A stretch of 64,000 bases of DNA from Chryseobacterium indologenes (GTDB taxonomy: Bacteria; Bacteroidota; Bacteroidia; Flavobacteriales; Weeksellaceae). The stretch lies in NCBI RefSeq assembly GCF_002025665.1, contig NZ_CP018786.1:3038001-3102000 (forward strand), in the 5' to 3' direction. The translations under genes were made by a program, and so were the position numbers. Within the stretch, counting starts at the first letter, position 1. Each line of letters begins with the position of its first letter. Of this stretch, positions 62,198 through 64,000 are shown piece by piece. The notes beneath the pieces were generated by a model. That model did not search any database and was not told the origin of the DNA. It was given only the letters and a program-made list of their open reading frames with translations.

Positions 62198-62929
62198 TTA
62201 ATTTGTTTTATATTTTTTTCTTTTTGTAGTAATTACGATTACCCCATCTTTTGCTTTTTCGCCATAATATGCTGTTGCAGAGGCTCCCTTCAGAACATTC
62301 ATTGTTTTTATCAGATTAGGATCCAGAGCTTTTACTTTTTCATAATCACTGATCTTTCCATCTACAACATACAGTGGATTATAAGATCTAGCTTTGCTTG
62401 AAGGCACCCCACCAATACGTACTGAACTTATACTTTGTACTACATTGGGTAATACCTGCGTAGTCAATGGTTGGGCTAAATTGGGGACAGATGTTTTACT
62501 TTCCTTTTCTTTACGGTCTATAGCATCAGCAGGTACTACAGAAATTGATCTGAGTAGTTTCCTGTCTTTATGAGTCCCAAATTCAGCAAGGGTAATTTCT
62601 TTGATATCTTCAGTTTTTAAAATATCATTGGCGATCTTTTGCTGTGCATTCACACTTACAATTCCTCATGTTGTCAACATAAATCCTACCGCAAACTTCA
62701 CAAAAAGAGCATTGATATAAGAATAATGCAGATCTCTGTTGAGCTGTGAAGGAAGAAAACTACCGCAGATCTCATCCGTTGCTTTCGTAAAAACCTCTAT
62801 AAGCTCATCATCCGAAGCTCTTCTGAAATCTCTCACCGTTTTGGAACAGACTGCGCAAAATCTTCCCTTCTCATCAGGTGTCATGGCGTTCCAGTTTTCA
62901 TGACAAGGTTTTGGTATGGTTATTTTCAT
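62198..62929 (-). pseudogene. TonB-plug-type protein gene interrupted by one in-frame TGA
   Basis: One reading frame of 244 codons from ATG 62929 (MKITIPKPCHENWNAMTPDEK) to 62198, broken only by TGA at 62668-62666. N-terminal part: Cys-rich CHENW...GRFCAVCSKTVRDF...EICGSF domain. A membrane helix FVKFAVGFMLTT ends at the stop. The remainder starts [13 protein letters not shown] and has a plug-like region with NPLYVVDG and [24 protein letters not shown]. Flavobacterial relatives read through this point, as recalled. A GTG at 62653 could restart translation, but without the signal helix. No frameshift was seen. Confidence 0.8.
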
Positions 62930-63023
62930 AAAACTCTTTTCTTATAAAGATGCAGTGATACAAGAAAAGGTTGGAATGTGTATAAAAAACGGAAAACCGT
63001 AATTATGTATGAAGTTAGATTTT

Positions 63024-63031
63024 TATATTTG
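63024..63031 (+). promoter_or_regulatory. -7 promoter box (TATATTTG) of the AAA ATPase gene
   Basis: Matches TAnnTTTG, 34 bp before the ATG at 63065. An inverted repeat acgg-aaaa-ccgt lies about 30 bp upstream of it. Confidence 0.45.
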
Positions 63032-63064
63032 AAAATAACATAATATAAATAAACTAACACATAC

Positions 63065-64000
63065 ATGAAACTCTATTCATTAAAAATATCAGGTTATAAG
63101 AGACTTAAAGAAGTAAATCTCATTTTTGGAGATGCAACATTTCTAATTGGACAAAATAATTGTGGGAAAAGCTCAATAATTAAAGCCATAGATATTTTGC
63201 TTTCTGCAAAAAAGCAGTTGTCAACGGTTGACTTTCATTCAATAATAGATGATGAAACGCATGAAGTAAAAGTTGACACTAATACAATTACTCTTGAAGC
63301 TGAATTTAGAAATCTTCCTGCTGAAGCTAAAACATGGAGAGGTTTTAAAGGTAGAATTTTTAGTTATGATATACCTGATGATTCTGAAGAAACTGGATTA
63401 TCCGTAATTTATAGAAAAACATATGAATTAGGTAAAGATGTAATTATTGAATTTAAATCTAAAGTTAGAAACATAAAAGATATTTACTCTGATTGTAAAA
63501 AGCCTCAAGATTACATTGACAATGGTCTGTCTCAAGAAACTATTGAAGAGTATTTTCCTGAGTTGCAATCTAATATAGGAAAAGGTAAAGCTGTATTAGA
63601 AAAATTAGACTTAATTGATGAGATTTGGGAGATTTCTGAAGAGGAAACTTGGTTTCAAAATCCTGGTGGAATTCCTGGAAATGTACTTAAGATGTTACCG
63701 AGGTTCTTATTAATTCCTGTTGATGTTGGATTACATGAAATTCAAGGGTCTGGTAACGGAGTTCTTAGTATAACCCTTGGAGAACTATTTCAAACTGTTA
63801 GAGAAAATTCTGAACATTTTAAAAATGCCCAAGTTCACCTAAATAACCTTGCAAAGGAACTGGACCCACAAGATGATGAATCTGAGTTCGGAAAAATGAT
63901 GAATGAGCTAAACACAGTTTTATCAACTGTTTTTCCAGATTCTAAATTATATGCATCTACAAGCTTAAGTGATCCTTCTAGTCTTAAACCAGCATTTACT
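63065..64000 (+). CDS. AAA/OLD-like ATPase, N-terminal 312 codons (cut by the window end)
   Basis: Reads MKLYSLKISGYKRLKEVNLI, then Walker A LIGQNNCGKSSIIKAID, typical of SMC/RecF-like ATPase domains of OLD-family nucleases and GajA. No stop occurs before 64000, so the signature, Walker B and any Toprim nuclease domain lie outside. The region is visibly more AT-rich in codon choice than icd or gcvP. Position next to a broken gene and repeats fits an accessory, possibly defence-related, locus. Identity beyond the N-terminal ATPase half is not determinable. Confidence 0.75.
   Translation, partial: MKLYSLKISGYKRLKEVNLIFGDATFLIGQNNCGKSSIIKAIDILLSAKKQLSTVDFHSIIDDETHEVKVDTNTITLEAEFRNLPAEAKTWRGFKGRIFSYDIPDDSEETGLSVIYRKTYELGKDVIIEFKSKVRNIKDIYSDCKKPQDYIDNGLSQETIEEYFPELQSNIGKGKAVLEKLDLIDEIWEISEEETWFQNPGGIPGNVLKMLPRFLLIPVDVGLHEIQGSGNGVLSITLGELFQTVRENSEHFKNAQVHLNNLAKELDPQDDESEFGKMMNELNTVLSTVFPDSKLYASTSLSDPSSLKPAFT

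Overview
The window looks like chromosome of a Chryseobacterium-like member of the Weeksellaceae (Bacteroidota, Flavobacteriia). The reasons are AT-rich DNA, A-rich leaders without clear Shine-Dalgarno boxes, promoters of the TAnnTTTG (-7) type, many Bacteroidota-type lipoproteins and SRPBCC/VOC/DinB genes, LytS/LytTR and RprX/RprY-like two-component pairs, and paralogous S9 peptidases. Genus assignment is an inference from gene content. No rRNA, tRNA, CRISPR array, insertion sequence or complete prophage was seen.

Layout. 1-2.2 kb: 5' part of dgt, a SAM methyltransferase and a small Fpg/Nei glycosylase. 2.2-5.7 kb: a LytS/LytTR pair divergent from a small gene plus a DUF6268 outer-membrane protein, with a striking 21-bp-phased repeat operator between them. 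5.9-11.1 kb: glycosyltransferase, SMR transporter, a 26-residue membrane peptide, a AAA+ ATPase coupled to a YggS-type PLP protein, and small lipoprotein/membrane genes. 11.1-18 kb: gcvP, a Cys/Lys-rich mini-protein, a membrane-anchored J-domain protein, a secreted hydrolase and an ECF sigma operon. 18-25.5 kb: two S9 peptidase paralogues flanking an RprX/RprY-like two-component system and an aspartyl protease; two identical-looking triple 10-bp repeat operators link them. 25.6-39.6 kb: a long mostly minus-strand accessory cluster of SRPBCC, VOC, DinB, alpha/beta hydrolase, Crp/Fnr, AraC, Tet(X)-like monooxygenase, DUF763 and thiol peroxidase genes. 39.9-43.5 kb: monomeric isocitrate dehydrogenase, and an HxlR/SDR divergent pair. 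43.6-48.5 kb: haem-binding/P460 proteins, a second LytS/LytTR pair and a DUF1223/DoxX operon. The two flanking operons share a promoter layout that points to control by the LytTR regulator. 48.8-56.1 kb: metallo-hydrolases, aldo/keto reductase, AraC regulator, GNAT, S41 peptidase. 56.1-61 kb: two ECF-sigma/membrane-protein cassettes and a GapN-like aldehyde dehydrogenase. 61.3-64 kb: exported Tpx, a plug-domain gene broken by one in-frame TGA, and the 5' part of an OLD/GajA-like AAA ATPase cut by the window edge.

Intergenic DNA carries at least five families of dispersed palindromic repeats and several heptanucleotide arrays. The most useful new signals are the three regulatory architectures (4.1 kb; 20.2 and 23.4 kb; 43.6 and 47.2 kb), the clamp-binding motif on DUF763, the Tet(X)-like enzyme with a changed substrate-site residue, and the AAA+/YggS pair. 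All operator assignments are inferences from sequence geometry; no search or alignment program was run.
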